Shown here piece by piece: positions 39,957 through 48,959 of a stretch of DNA of 64,000 bases (position 1 is the stretch's first letter; the number at the start of each line of letters is the position of its first letter). The stretch covers positions 124,001 to 188,000 of the forward strand of contig NZ_FOUG01000004.1 of the NCBI RefSeq assembly GCF_900114785.1, read 5' to 3'. A program made the translations under genes and the position numbers. The notes beneath the pieces were generated by a model, which searched no databases, was not told where the DNA came from, and saw only the letters and a list, made by a program, of their open reading frames with translations. This DNA comes from Variovorax sp. OV329 (GTDB lineage Bacteria > Pseudomonadota > Gammaproteobacteria > Burkholderiales > Burkholderiaceae_C).

Positions 39957-39978
39957 ACGCAGCCCCCCGCTGCAGACC

Positions 39979-40002
39979 AGGGCCGCGAAAGCGGCCCTTT
40001 TT
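39979..40002 (+). terminator. Intrinsic terminator after yidC
   Basis: Stem agggccgc/gcggccct around a 3-base AAA-type loop, followed by TTTTT. It lies between yidC and mnmE and probably makes mnmE only partly co-transcribed with the rpmH operon. Confidence 0.85.
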
Positions 40003-40018
40003 GCTGGAAGAATCCCTC

Positions 40019-41437
40019 ATGCTCGCCCGCAACGCCGATCCCATCGTGGCCATCGCAACCGCGCCCGGTCGCGGGGCGGTGGGCATCGTGCGGGTGTCCG
40101 GCGCCGACCTGTCGCCGCTGGTGCGGGCGCTGTGCGGGCGCAGCCTGCGTCCGCGCGAGGCGCACTACCTGCCCTTCCTGGATGCCCAGGGCGGTGCGGT
40201 GGACCATGGCCTGGCGATCCACTTTCCCTCGCCCAACTCTTTCACCGGCGAGGACGTGCTGGAGTTGCAGGCGCACGGCGGCCCGGTGGTGCTTCAGCTG
40301 CTGCTGGCGCGCTGCCTTGAAGCAGCCGCCGAGCCCGATCCCATGACCGGCGCGGCGTGCGTGCCGGACCTGCGCGTGGCGCAGCCGGGCGAGTTCAGCC
40401 AGCGCGCCTTCCTCAACGGCAAGATGGACCTGGCGCAGGCCGAAGCCATCGCCGACCTGATCGATGCCAGCACCGAGGCCGCGGCGCGCAGCGCCAGCCG
40501 CTCGCTGTCGGGCGAGTTCTCGCGCGAAATCCACGGCCTGCGCGATGCGCTCATCCATCTGCGCATGCTGGTCGAAGCCACGCTGGACTTTCCCGAGGAA
40601 GAGATCGATTTCCTGCAGAAGGCCGATGCCGTCGGCCAACTGGCCCGCCTTCGCGACATGCTGGCCGCGGTGCAGCGCCGGGCGCGCCAGGGCGCCTTGT
40701 TGCGCGAGGGCATCAAGGTGGTGATCGCCGGGCAGCCCAATGCGGGCAAGAGCTCGCTGCTCAATGCGTTGGCCGGCGCCGAACTGGCCATCGTGAGCAG
40801 CGTGGCCGGCACCACGCGCGACGTGGTCGCCCAGACCATCCAGATCCACGGGGTGCCGGTGCACGTGGCCGACACGGCCGGCCTGCGCGACAGCAGCGAC
40901 GAGGTCGAGAGAATCGGCATCGAACGCGCGTGGGGCCAGATCGAGAGCGCCGACGCGATTCTCTTCCTGCACGACCTTACGCGCGCCCACACCTCCGACT
41001 ACGCCACCGGCGACGCCGACATTGCCCGCCTGCTGGCGCAAAAGCTGCCAGCCAAGGTGCCGGTGTTGCATATCTGGAACAAGAGCGATGCGGTGCCAGC
41101 CGAGCGGCTGGCGGCGCATGCAGGCGACGGCATTGCGCTGTCGGCGAGAAATGGCCAAGGGCTGGAAGCGCTGCGCGACCGGCTGCTGGAACTGGCCGGC
41201 TGGCAGTCGGTGCCCGAAGGGGTCTACCTCGCCCGCGCGCGTCATGTGCAAGCGCTGGCGCGGGTCGGCGAGCACCTGGATGGGGCCGCCGCCCACCTGG
41301 CCATGCGTGATCAGATGCTGGACTTGCTGGCCGAAGAGTTGCGTTTGGCGCAGATGGCGCTCAACGAAATCACAGGCGAATTCGGGGCCGACGACCTGCT
41401 GGGCGTGATTTTTTCCCGTTTCTGTATCGGCAAATAG
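40019..41437 (+). CDS. mnmE: tRNA uridine-5-carboxymethylaminomethyl modification GTPase MnmE
   Basis: A 472-residue GTPase acting with MnmG on the wobble uridine of tRNAs. The N-terminal folate-binding domain starts [23 protein letters not shown]-domain motifs are [24 protein letters not shown] and NKSD; the C-terminus is the invariant FCIGK. ATG 40019 was chosen over a longer frame through the preceding terminator. Confidence 0.97.
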   Translation: MLARNADPIVAIATAPGRGAVGIVRVSGADLSPLVRALCGRSLRPREAHYLPFLDAQGGAVDHGLAIHFPSPNSFTGEDVLELQAHGGPVVLQLLLARCLEAAAEPDPMTGAACVPDLRVAQPGEFSQRAFLNGKMDLAQAEAIADLIDASTEAAARSASRSLSGEFSREIHGLRDALIHLRMLVEATLDFPEEEIDFLQKADAVGQLARLRDMLAAVQRRARQGALLREGIKVVIAGQPNAGKSSLLNALAGAELAIVSSVAGTTRDVVAQTIQIHGVPVHVADTAGLRDSSDEVERIGIERAWGQIESADAILFLHDLTRAHTSDYATGDADIARLLAQKLPAKVPVLHIWNKSDAVPAERLAAHAGDGIALSARNGQGLEALRDRLLELAGWQSVPEGVYLARARHVQALARVGEHLDGAAAHLAMRDQMLDLLAEELRLAQMALNEITGEFGADDLLGVIFSRFCIGK

Positions 41438-41532
41438 ACAAACGCAATAGCACAATCTGGTTACTGTTGTTGCATTTGTGAGCGTTTACCCTCCGCATCG
41501 CTCATACTGGCGGGTCTCGCAAGGAATCCGAC

Positions 41533-42000
41533 ATGTCTTCCACGATCCAGGATCTGTGCCGCGCGATCTCGCAAAACACCAGCTACGACGCCTTTGCGCC
41601 CTCGCTGAGCGCGCAGCAATGGGAGATGCTGGGCACCTACCTGCAGCCGCTCCCGCTGCCGCCGGGCCAGATGCTGATCGACCAGGGTGCGCAGGACCGC
41701 ACCGTCTACTTCATTCAAAGCGGCACGCTCAGCGTGCACGTCATCGGCTCATCGGGACAGATGCAGCTGGCCATCCTCAACGCCGGCTCGGTGGTAGGCG
41801 AAGGCGCCTTCTTTTCCCGCCTGCCCCGCTCGGCCAACGTGATCGCCACCGGTCCGGCGATGCTCTGGCGCATGACCTCCATCCGTTTTGCCGAGATGGC
41901 CAATCGTCAGCCGGCACTCGCGCTGGAGGTCACTTTGGCCCTGGGCGCCGTGATCGCCAAGCGGATGGTGAACAAGCCCAAACGGGTCGCGGTGACCTGA
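41533..42000 (+). CDS. Cyclic nucleotide-binding domain protein
   Basis: A 155-residue protein that is essentially one cyclic-nucleotide-binding (Crp-like) domain: PPGQMLIDQGAQDRTVYFIQSGTLSVHV and the phosphate-binding-cassette region GSVVGEGAFFSRLPRSANVIAT. There is no helix-turn-helix, so it is a ligand-sensing partner rather than a DNA-binding regulator. It lies 14 bp before the zinc-ribbon gene, with which it is probably co-transcribed. Confidence 0.85.
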   Translation: MSSTIQDLCRAISQNTSYDAFAPSLSAQQWEMLGTYLQPLPLPPGQMLIDQGAQDRTVYFIQSGTLSVHVIGSSGQMQLAILNAGSVVGEGAFFSRLPRSANVIATGPAMLWRMTSIRFAEMANRQPALALEVTLALGAVIAKRMVNKPKRVAVT

Positions 42001-42013
42001 AGGAGAGCGGGCC

Positions 42014-42826
42014 ATGACCGTGCTGTGCGGCGCCTGCAACGCCGAGAACCGCGACGCTGCCAAGTTCTGCAAGGGCTGCGGCCGCAAGATTGCCCAGGCC
42101 TGGCCACAGGCCATCACCCCGCTGGCCGTTGGCGCGGCCGACGCCAACATCTTGCTGGGCGCGGCTGCTGCGGCCCCTGTGTCGAAGCCTGCCGCCGCCC
42201 CCGCGAGTGCGGTCGAGGAAATCCAGCCCGTACTGGCGTTTGAACGCCCACGCATCGGCAACGGCCGATGGATCGCCGGCCTGGGTCTTGCCGTGGTGCT
42301 GCTGGTGCTCGTGGCCGCCTGGTGGGGTCACAAGAACAGGAGCCAGGAAATCGCGGAGCCGTCGTCACCGCCGGCAGCGGCGTCGCCGGCCCCGATTCCA
42401 GCGGCGATCCCCGAGACCGAGCTCACGCCCGCTGCCACGCAAGCCATGGCGCCCGCGCCGACGCCTGTGGCAGACGGCGCCCCGCTCATCGAAGGGGCGG
42501 ATGCATCCCTTCATCCCGCGCCGGCCGCGGATGCCGCCGTGCAGAAGCCGCGCAAGCAGCTTGCCAAGAAGCAGGCTCCAGCGACAGCCCCGGCGCCGGT
42601 GGTGGAAGCCGTGGCGCCCATGCCGCCGCCCCCCGCGCCCGAACCCGTGCGCATTCCGACCCCGCAGGAGGCGTGCGCCGGCCGCAACTTCGTCGCCCGG
42701 GCGCAGTGCATGGCCGCGCAGTGTGCCCGGCCGGAGGTGGCCGGCCATGCGCAATGCGAGGCGGTGCGCCGCCAGCAGCAGATCGAGGAAGAAAGGCGCA
42801 ATCCGACGATGTCGGGCGCCGGCTGA
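42014..42826 (+). CDS. Zinc-ribbon membrane protein
   Basis: A 270-residue protein. An N-terminal zinc ribbon (CGACNAENRDAAKFCKGCG, two CxxC pairs, residues 5-23) is followed by an Ala/Pro-rich stretch, one membrane helix (about residues 90-108), and a long Ala/Pro-rich outer tail with a Cys-containing C-terminus (ACAGRNFVARAQCMAAQC). Function unknown; architectures like this occur in small envelope or regulatory proteins. Co-transcription with the CNMP-type gene is likely. Confidence 0.8.
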   Translation: MTVLCGACNAENRDAAKFCKGCGRKIAQAWPQAITPLAVGAADANILLGAAAAAPVSKPAAAPASAVEEIQPVLAFERPRIGNGRWIAGLGLAVVLLVLVAAWWGHKNRSQEIAEPSSPPAAASPAPIPAAIPETELTPAATQAMAPAPTPVADGAPLIEGADASLHPAPAADAAVQKPRKQLAKKQAPATAPAPVVEAVAPMPPPPAPEPVRIPTPQEACAGRNFVARAQCMAAQCARPEVAGHAQCEAVRRQQQIEEERRNPTMSGAG

Positions 42827-42847
42827 CGGTTCCCGCCTTCCGGCGCG

Positions 42848-44833
42848 TCAGCCTTGCTGCAGCCGGTTGATGGCCACTGCCAGCGCGGCGGGCTTGCCGG
42901 AGAGCACCAGCGTGTCGCCGTCCGCCAGCAGGGTGTCCTCGGCCAGGTCGCAGCGCTGGCCGTTGCGTCGGCGCAGGCTGGCCACCCGCACGCCCATCGC
43001 TTCCAGTTCCAGCATGGCGATGGTGCTCCCCACGGCCTGCGCGTCCTCGCTCAAGGTGAAGCTGTTGAAGCGCTCGTGGTCGATCTCGTCGGCGTGGTCG
43101 TCGTCGGCACCGTGGAAATAGCCGCGCAGCAGGTCGTAGCGTGCATCGCGCTGGTCCTGCACCACCCGGATCACCCGCCGCATCGGCACGCCCACCAGCG
43201 CCAGCGCGTGGCTGGCCAGCATCAGCGAGCCCTCGATGGCCTCGGGCACCACCTCGGCGGCACCGGCGGCCTGCAGCTTCTCCAGGTCGCGGTCGTCCTG
43301 GGTGCGCACGATCACCGGCACCTGCGGCGCATGGGCCCGCGTGTTGGCCAATACCTTGAGCGCGCCGGGAATGTCCAGGTAGGTCACCACCACGGCGCTG
43401 GCGCGCGCCAGGCCCGCGGCCATCAGCGCCTGCAGGCGCGCTGCATCGCCGAACACGACCGAGTCGCCGGCTGCGGCTGCCTGGCGGACCCGGTCGGGGT
43501 CCAGGTCCAGCGCCATGTAGGGAATGCCTTCGCGCTCCAGGATGCGCGCCAGGTTCTGGCCGCAGCGGCCGTAGCCGCAGATGATCACGTGCTGCGCGGT
43601 GTTGATGGTCTTGCGCGCGATGGTGGTCATCTGCAGCGACTGCTGCAGCCAGTCGCTGGCCACCAGCTTGCGCACGATGGCGTTGCTGTACAGGATGATG
43701 AAGGGCGTGGCCAGCATCGACAGCACCATCGAGGCCAGCACCGGGTTGATCAGCCACTCGGGCATCAGCATGCCCTTGCCCGCCAGGCTCAGCAGCACGA
43801 AGCCGAACTCGCCCGCCTGCGCCAGGTACAGGCCGGTGCGCAATGACACGCCGGCCGTGGCGCCCAGCCCGCGCGCCAGCAGCGTCACCAGCCCCAGCTT
43901 GAAGGCCAGCGGCAGGACCAGCAGCACGCCCACCAGGCGCCAGCGCTCCACCACCACGTGCCAGTCCAGCGACATGCCGATGGTGATGAAGAACAGGCCC
44001 AGCAGCACGTCGTGGAAGGGGCGGATGTCCGTCTCCACCTGGTGCTTGAACTCGGTCTCCGACACCAGCATGCCGGCGATGAAGGCGCCCAGGGCCAGGC
44101 TCAGGCCTGCCAGGTCGGTCAGCCAGGCCAGGCCCAGCGTGATCAGCAGCAGGTTGAGCATGAAGAGCTCCTCGCTGCGTCGGCGCGCCACCAGCGTGAG
44201 CCACCAGCGCATCACGCGCGGGCCGCCATAGAGCAGCAGGGTGACCAGCAGGCCGGCCTTCAGCAAGGCCACGCTCAGCGCCTTGAGCAGCTGCTCGGGC
44301 GGCGCGCCCAGGGCGGGGATCAGCACCAGCAGCGGCACCACCGCCAGGTCCTGGAACAGCAGCACGCCCATGACGCGCTTGCCGTGTTCGCTCTCGAGTT
44401 CCAGGCGGTCGGCCATCAGCTTGACCACGATCGCCGTGCTGCTCATGGTCAATGCGCCCGACAGCGCCAGCGCGGTCTGCCAGGTGAAGCGCCAGTGCGG
44501 GGGCAGCAGGCGTGCCAGCAGCAGCGCACCGCCGGTGGCGATCACCATGGTGAGCACCACCTGCAGCAGCCCCAGCCCGAACACGTGGTTGCGCATGGCC
44601 CGCAGCTTGGGGAGGTTGAACTCCAGCCCGATGGCGAACATCAGGAAGACCACGCCGAACTCGCCCAGGTGCCGCATCGCCTCCGAGTCCTGCGCCAGGG
44701 CCAGCGCGTGCGGGCCGATCAGCACGCCCGCCACCAGGTAGCCGAGCATGGGCGGCAGCTTCAGCGACCGGCAGGCCACCACGCCGATGACCGCGGCCAG
44801 CAGGTACAACAGCGTGAGGTCAAAGGACGACAT
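42848..44833 (-). CDS. Kef-type monovalent cation:proton antiporter with TrkA/RCK domains
   Basis: A 661-residue inner-membrane antiporter. About twelve helices of the CPA2 family come first (GYLVAGVLIGPHALAL, SLALGAFIAGMLVSETEF), then an RCK_N domain with the dinucleotide motif VIICGYGRCGQNLA at about residue 420, and a C-terminal RCK_C domain. The closest E. coli relatives are YbaL and KefB/KefC. It probably exports K+ or Na+ in exchange for protons, gated by nucleotide; the ion is unknown. It diverges from the kdsD operon. Confidence 0.93.
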   Translation of the reverse strand: MSSFDLTLLYLLAAVIGVVACRSLKLPPMLGYLVAGVLIGPHALALAQDSEAMRHLGEFGVVFLMFAIGLEFNLPKLRAMRNHVFGLGLLQVVLTMVIATGGALLLARLLPPHWRFTWQTALALSGALTMSSTAIVVKLMADRLELESEHGKRVMGVLLFQDLAVVPLLVLIPALGAPPEQLLKALSVALLKAGLLVTLLLYGGPRVMRWWLTLVARRRSEELFMLNLLLITLGLAWLTDLAGLSLALGAFIAGMLVSETEFKHQVETDIRPFHDVLLGLFFITIGMSLDWHVVVERWRLVGVLLVLPLAFKLGLVTLLARGLGATAGVSLRTGLYLAQAGEFGFVLLSLAGKGMLMPEWLINPVLASMVLSMLATPFIILYSNAIVRKLVASDWLQQSLQMTTIARKTINTAQHVIICGYGRCGQNLARILEREGIPYMALDLDPDRVRQAAAAGDSVVFGDAARLQALMAAGLARASAVVVTYLDIPGALKVLANTRAHAPQVPVIVRTQDDRDLEKLQAAGAAEVVPEAIEGSLMLASHALALVGVPMRRVIRVVQDQRDARYDLLRGYFHGADDDHADEIDHERFNSFTLSEDAQAVGSTIAMLELEAMGVRVASLRRRNGQRCDLAEDTLLADGDTLVLSGKPAALAVAINRLQQG

Positions 44834-44938
44834 GGTCCGATCCTATTCGAGAGCTCCCATCGTTTCGCCCGGGGTCTACACGAAAAGCGAAGCCCGGCGC
44901 GCTCGGGCGCGAAGCGGCGCGCGCCTAAAATCCGCGCG

Positions 44939-45943
44939 ATGAGCACGCCCACGCCCGACACCCCCCCGGCCTTCGAACCCGAAGCGATGCTGGCTCGCGC
45001 CCGCGCCACCTTCGACATCGAGGGGCAGGCCGTGCTGGGCCTGAAGGCCCGCGTGGGCGCCAGCTTCGTCGAGGCCGTGCGGCGGATTCTGGTCGTGCGC
45101 GGCCGCGTCGTGGTGATGGGCATGGGCAAGAGCGGGCACGTGGGGCGCAAGATCGCCGCCACCCTCGCCTCCACCGGCACGCCGGCCATGTTCGTCCACC
45201 CGGCCGAGGCCAGCCACGGCGACCTGGGCATGATCAAGGCGGTCGACCTGGTGCTGGCCATTTCCAACAGCGGCGAGGTCGAGGAACTCACCACCATCCT
45301 GCCGGTGGTCAAGCGCCAGGGCGTGCCGCTCATCGCCATGACCGGCCGCACCGATTCCACGCTTGCCCAGCACGCCGACATCGTGCTGGACAGCGGCGTC
45401 GAGAAGGAGGCCTGCCCGCTCAACCTCGCGCCCACCGCCAGCACCACCGCCCAGATGGCCATGGGCGATGCGCTGGCCGTTGCGCTGCTGGACGCCCGCG
45501 GCTTCGGCACCGAGGACTTCGCGCGCTCGCACCCGGGAGGCGCCCTGGGCCGCAAGCTGCTCACCCACGTGAGCGACGTCATGCGCTCGGACGACCAGGT
45601 GCCGCTGGCCACGCCGGCTGCCACGGTGAGCGAGCTGATGCGCGCCATGAGCACCGGCGGCTTCGGCGCCGCCGCCATCGTGGAGCCCGACGGCCATGCC
45701 AGCGGCGTCTTCACCGACGGCGACCTGCGCCGCCTGATCGAGGCCGGCGTGGACCTGCGAACCGCCCGGGCGCAGGAAGTGATGCACCGCGGCCTGCGCA
45801 CCATCCGCGTCGACGCCCTGGCGGTGGAAGCCGCGGAGCTGATGGAGCAGCACGGCATCACGCGGCTGTTCGTGGTGGATGCGAAGGACAAGGTCGTCGG
45901 CGCGCTCAACACCAACGACCTGATGCGCGCGAAGGTCATCTGA
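44939..45943 (+). CDS. kdsD: Arabinose-5-phosphate isomerase
   Basis: A 334-residue enzyme with an N-terminal sugar-isomerase (SIS) domain, GMGKSGHVGRKIAATLASTG and AEASHGDLGMI, and two C-terminal CBS domains. It converts ribulose-5-phosphate to arabinose-5-phosphate, the first step of Kdo synthesis for lipopolysaccharide. ATG 44939 is the start; the frame is open upstream but not family-like. Its TGA overlaps the ATG of kdsC (TGATG). Confidence 0.96.
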   Translation: MSTPTPDTPPAFEPEAMLARARATFDIEGQAVLGLKARVGASFVEAVRRILVVRGRVVVMGMGKSGHVGRKIAATLASTGTPAMFVHPAEASHGDLGMIKAVDLVLAISNSGEVEELTTILPVVKRQGVPLIAMTGRTDSTLAQHADIVLDSGVEKEACPLNLAPTASTTAQMAMGDALAVALLDARGFGTEDFARSHPGGALGRKLLTHVSDVMRSDDQVPLATPAATVSELMRAMSTGGFGAAAIVEPDGHASGVFTDGDLRRLIEAGVDLRTARAQEVMHRGLRTIRVDALAVEAAELMEQHGITRLFVVDAKDKVVGALNTNDLMRAKVI

Positions 45944-46494
45944 TGGCCGCGCAGCCCTTCAAGACCGAGACCCTGCTGCTCGCGCAGGACCTGCGCGTGG
46001 CCTTCTTCGATGTCGACGGCGTCCTGACCGACGGCGGCGTGTACTTCAGCGAGCACGGCGAGACGCTCAAGCGCTTCTCCATCCTCGACGGCTACGGCCT
46101 CAAGCTGCTGCGGCGCGCCGGCATCACGCCGGTGGTGATCACCGGGCGCGACTCCAAGCCGCTGCGCGTGCGCCTGGAGGCGCTGGGCCTGGAACATGTT
46201 CGCTATGGCACCGAGGACAAACTGCCGGCCGCGCAAGCCCTGCTCGCCCAGTTGGGCCTGGACTGGTCCCAGGCCGCCGCCATCGGCGACGACTGGCCCG
46301 ACCTGCCGGTGCTGGCGCGCGTGGCGCTGGCGGTGGCACCGCCCAATGCACACCTGGAAGTGCGCAACATCGCCCACCACGTGACCAGCGCGCGCGGCGG
46401 CGAGGGCGCGGCGCGCGAGTTCTGCGACCTGCTCCTCACCGCCGGCGGCCACTACCGCCGCATGCTCGATGCCGCACGAGGGCCGCTGACTTGA
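45943..46494 (+). CDS. kdsC: 3-deoxy-D-manno-octulosonate 8-phosphate phosphatase
   Basis: A 183-residue HAD-superfamily enzyme without a cap domain. Motif I is FFDVDGVLTDGG, motif II ITGRDS, and motif IV GDDWPDLPVL. It releases phosphate from Kdo-8-phosphate. ATG 45943 overlaps the kdsD stop, and its own stop overlaps the lptC start, so the three are co-translated. Confidence 0.96.
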   Translation: MAAQPFKTETLLLAQDLRVAFFDVDGVLTDGGVYFSEHGETLKRFSILDGYGLKLLRRAGITPVVITGRDSKPLRVRLEALGLEHVRYGTEDKLPAAQALLAQLGLDWSQAAAIGDDWPDLPVLARVALAVAPPNAHLEVRNIAHHVTSARGGEGAAREFCDLLLTAGGHYRRMLDAARGPLT

Positions 46495-47132
46495 GTCGCC
46501 TGCTGCATTGGCTTCGGATCGGCCTCGATCGCGTCTCGATCTACCTGCCGATCATCCTGGCCGCGGGACTTGCGCTGGGCACCTACTGGCTGGTGCGCAA
46601 CGCGCCCAAGCTGCTGGAGCCGCGCGCGGCGGTGCCGGTAACCCACGATCCGGATTACTTCATGCGCGACTTCGTGGTGAAGCGATTCTTCCCCAATGGC
46701 GAACTGCGCAGCGAACTGCGCGGCAAGGAAGGCCGCCACTATCCGGACACCGACACGCTGGAAGTCGACGAAGTCCGGGTGCGCACCGTGTCGCCGCAAG
46801 GCCTGGTGACGCACGCCACCGCCAATCGCGGGCTTTCCAATTCCGATGCCAGCGAGGTCCAGTTGTTCGGCAATGCCATCGTCGTGCGCGACGCGGCCCG
46901 CAGCCCGGACGGCGAGGAGACCCCGCGTCTGGAATTCCGGGGCGAATTCCTGCATGCCTTCACCGACAGCGAGCGCGTCACCTCCAACAAGCCGGTGACC
47001 CTGACGCGGGGCGAGGACCGCTTCACTGCCGATTCCATGGACTACGACAAGATTTCCGGCGTGGCCAACCTCAAAGGCCGCGTGCGCGGCGTGATCCAGC
47101 CGGCCCGCACGACGCCGGCCAAGAAGCCATGA
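46491..47132 (+). CDS. lptC: Lipopolysaccharide export protein LptC
   Basis: A 213-residue bitopic protein: one N-terminal membrane helix (about residues 17-37) and a periplasmic beta-jellyroll that hands lipopolysaccharide from LptBFG to LptA. Family pattern HDPDYFMRDFVVKRF is clear. The start is TTG 46491, overlapping the kdsC stop (TTGA). In many relatives lptA and lptB follow; here the next gene is an SDR, so these partners must lie elsewhere. Confidence 0.9.
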   Translation: MSRLLHWLRIGLDRVSIYLPIILAAGLALGTYWLVRNAPKLLEPRAAVPVTHDPDYFMRDFVVKRFFPNGELRSELRGKEGRHYPDTDTLEVDEVRVRTVSPQGLVTHATANRGLSNSDASEVQLFGNAIVVRDAARSPDGEETPRLEFRGEFLHAFTDSERVTSNKPVTLTRGEDRFTADSMDYDKISGVANLKGRVRGVIQPARTTPAKKP

Positions 47133-47920
47133 GCGACCGCGCGATTGCGCCGCTGGTGTTCATCACCGGAGCGTCCAGCGGCATCGGCCAGGCGCTGGCA
47201 GCGCGCTACTACGCCGCCGGCTATCGCTTGGCGCTGAGTGCGCGGCGCACGAACGAGATCGAGGCCTGGGCGGCAGCGCTCGGGCTGGAGCGCAGCCGCG
47301 TGCAGGTCTACGGCGCCGACGTCGCGCAGGTCGACAGTATCGTGAGCGCCGGACGGGACTGCATCGGCAGGCAGGGCGTGCCGGACGTGGTGATTGCCAA
47401 TGCGGGCATCAGCGTGGGCATGGACACCGAGCAGCGCGAAGACCTGGACGTGATGGCGCAGACCTTTGCGATCAACAACCTGGGACTGGCCGCCACCTTC
47501 CACCCTTTCGTGGCGCCCATGCGCACGCGCGGCAGCGGACGTCTTGTGGGCATCGGCAGCGTGGCGGCGATCCGCGGCCTGCCCGGCCACGGTGCCTACT
47601 GCGCCAGCAAGGCGGGCGTGGTCAGCTATTGCGAGAGCCTGCGCGGCGAGTTGCGCAGCAGCGGCGTGAAGGTGGTGACGATCTGCCCCGGCTACATCGA
47701 CACGCCGCTCACGCAAGGCAATCGCTACGGCATGCCCTTCCTTCTGCAACCGGGCGAATTCGCGGACCGGGCCTTCCGCGCCATCGAGGCCGGCAGCAGC
47801 TACCGCGTCATTCCCTGGCAGATGGGCGTGGTGGCCAAGCTTCTGCGCATCGTGCCGAATGCCCTGTTCGACAGAGGCGCGCAGGGGCGCGGGCGCAAGA
47901 AGCGCCGTGGCGAGCAGTAG
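47129..47920 (+). CDS. Short-chain dehydrogenase/reductase
   Basis: A 263-residue SDR enzyme with the NAD(P) motif TGASSGIG at residues 13-20, NAG in VIANAGISVG, and the YCASK active site (Tyr/Lys in AYCASKAG). The substrate is unknown. Its ATG overlaps the lptC stop (ATGA), so it is translationally coupled to the lipopolysaccharide genes, which is unusual. A terminator follows. Confidence 0.9.
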   Translation: MSDRAIAPLVFITGASSGIGQALAARYYAAGYRLALSARRTNEIEAWAAALGLERSRVQVYGADVAQVDSIVSAGRDCIGRQGVPDVVIANAGISVGMDTEQREDLDVMAQTFAINNLGLAATFHPFVAPMRTRGSGRLVGIGSVAAIRGLPGHGAYCASKAGVVSYCESLRGELRSSGVKVVTICPGYIDTPLTQGNRYGMPFLLQPGEFADRAFRAIEAGSSYRVIPWQMGVVAKLLRIVPNALFDRGAQGRGRKKRRGEQ

Positions 47921-47942
47921 GCAAGGCGGTAGACCCCCAATG

Positions 47943-47968
47943 AAAAAGGCTCCCAAGGGAGCCTTTGT
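47943..47968. terminator. Intrinsic terminator after SDR gene
   Basis: Stem ggctccc/gggagcc with a 2-base loop, flanked by AAAAA and TTTGTT. It ends the kdsD-kdsC-lptC-SDR operon and may also serve the converging RRM gene. Confidence 0.85.
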
Positions 47969-47986
47969 TCATTGATTCTTCAGGAA

Positions 47987-48511
47987 TCAGTAGCCGCTGT
48001 TGCCGCCGCTGCCACCGCCGAAGCCGCCGCGACCACCGCCGCCGCCACCACGCGGGCCAGCGCCGTAGGGGCTGCGGAAGCCGCCGTCGTTGCCGCCGCC
48101 GCCACTGCGGCCACCGCCGCCGTAGCCGCCGCCACCACCGCCGCCGTAACCGCCGCCACCGCTGCGACCACCGCCACCGCCGCCGTAACCGCCGCCACCA
48201 CCACCACCGTAGCCGCCACCACCACCGCCGTAGCCGCCGCCACCACTACGGGGCGGGCGTGCTTCCATGGGGCGCGCTTCGTTCACGACAACGCTACGGC
48301 CGCCGAGCGGCTGGCCGTTCATGCCGTTGATTGCGGCTTGCGCTTCCGCGTCGCTACCCATCTCGACAAAACCGAAGCCCTTGGAACGGCCAGTATCGCG
48401 TTCCATCATGACCTTGGCGCTGGTCACGGAACCAAATTGGCCGAAGGCCTGTTCCAAGTCACCGTCACGCACCGAGTAAGGCAGGTTGCCGACGTAGAGT
48501 TTGTTGCCCAT
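47987..48511 (-). CDS. RNA-binding protein, RRM with Gly-rich tail
   Basis: A 174-residue protein. Residues 1-82 form one RNA-recognition motif with RNP2 LYVGNLPY and RNP1 KGFGFVEM. Residues about 88-165 are a glycine-rich low-complexity tail of GGGGYGG-type repeats with Arg and Ser, ending FGGGSGGNSGY. Such proteins are often cold-induced or stress-related and may phase-separate. ATG 48511 follows ataggag. The gene converges with the SDR operon and diverges from the GDT1-family gene. Confidence 0.93.
   Translation of the reverse strand: MGNKLYVGNLPYSVRDGDLEQAFGQFGSVTSAKVMMERDTGRSKGFGFVEMGSDAEAQAAINGMNGQPLGGRSVVVNEARPMEARPPRSGGGGYGGGGGGYGGGGGGGYGGGGGGRSGGGGYGGGGGGGYGGGGRSGGGGNDGGFRSPYGAGPRGGGGGGRGGFGGGSGGNSGY
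48006..48250 (-). repeat. Gly-rich triplet-repeat DNA in RRM gene
   Basis: A dense array of GGC/GGT/TAC-type codons (read on the minus strand) encodes the GGGGYGG tail. The plus strand is a run of gcc/cca/acc triplets. This is prone to slippage and sequencing error, so the tail length should be treated with caution. Confidence 0.85.
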
Positions 48512-48644
48512 CAAGGGACTCCTATAAACACATCAATAAAAGCGATGGAGTCCCGAGAGCGTGACTTTCACCTGGGGTGAAAAGCCTCGAAAAACTGTCC
48601 GATCACCGATAGCCGCCCGTGCGAAATTCCGACGGTGGGCTCGC

Positions 48645-48673
48645 GCATTATGGGTGATTTATAGAAATTGCAA
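48645..48673 (-). promoter_or_regulatory. Candidate promoter for the RRM gene
   Basis: On the minus strand TTGCAA (48668-48673) precedes TAATGC (48645-48650) by 17 bp, with an overlapping CATAAT at a 15-bp spacing. It implies a leader of roughly 130 bases before ATG 48511, as in cold-shock mRNAs. Hexamers are only partial matches. Confidence 0.4.
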
Positions 48674-48763
48674 GCGCTTTTTTGACGTTTACGTCACGGT
48701 TCATCTGGAAAAAAGACGAAAGTATGTGCTTGCCAACCAGGCGGTTGCGTGGGCAGGAGCGGC

Positions 48764-48769
48764 TATACT
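48764..48769 (+). promoter_or_regulatory. -10 element of the manganese-riboswitch transcript
   Basis: TATACT, one base from TATAAT, sits about 10 bp before the first conserved base of the riboswitch. The same ggctatactcg context recurs before the metX riboswitch at 49541. The -35 is weak. Confidence 0.6.
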
Positions 48770-48776
48770 CGAAGGT

Positions 48777-48890
48777 TGTCATTGGGGAGTAGCCGCCTTC
48801 CGATCTGCGAGAAGGGCCCGCGTCAACAGACTTGTCCTGCCCCACCGGGACATGGCGCGTGCAGTGAATACCTGGCGAGACCATTGACTG
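48777..48890 (+). ncRNA. yybP-ykoY manganese riboswitch
   Basis: The leader contains the hallmark conserved segments of the yybP-ykoY class in order: GGGGAGTAGC near 48784, CGTCAACAGACT near 48821, and CGAGACCATTGACTG near 48876. These segments form the two coaxial legs whose loop contact binds Mn2+. The downstream gene is a GDT1/UPF0016 protein, a class of Mn2+ exporter (MneA-like) commonly controlled by this riboswitch. Assignment is by recognised consensus pieces plus gene context; covariance scoring was not possible. Confidence 0.87.
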
Positions 48891-48944
48891 TGCAACTTCG
48901 GGAAGATGGCCGAAGGGTTGCATGGTCAATTGCGTCCTTCGGCC
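48891..48944 (+). promoter_or_regulatory. Expression platform with mutually exclusive hairpins
   Basis: Hairpin A pairs tgcaac-ttcgg (48891-48901) with ccgaa-gg-gttgca (48910-48922). Hairpin B pairs ggccgaagg (48908-48916) with ccttcggcc (48936-48944) and ends right before the aggag ribosome site (48945-48949). They share 48908-48916, so only one can form at a time. Hairpin B lacks a T-run, so control is more likely at translation or at Rho access than by intrinsic termination. Confidence 0.65.
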
Positions 48945-48959
48945 AGGAGCATTTATTTC

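Noticed and set aside
47965..48580. Plus-strand open frames rich in Ala, Thr or Arg opposite the RRM gene
   Set aside because: They mirror the Gly-codon repeats of the RRM protein on the other strand. The RRM has clear RNP motifs and a ribosome site.
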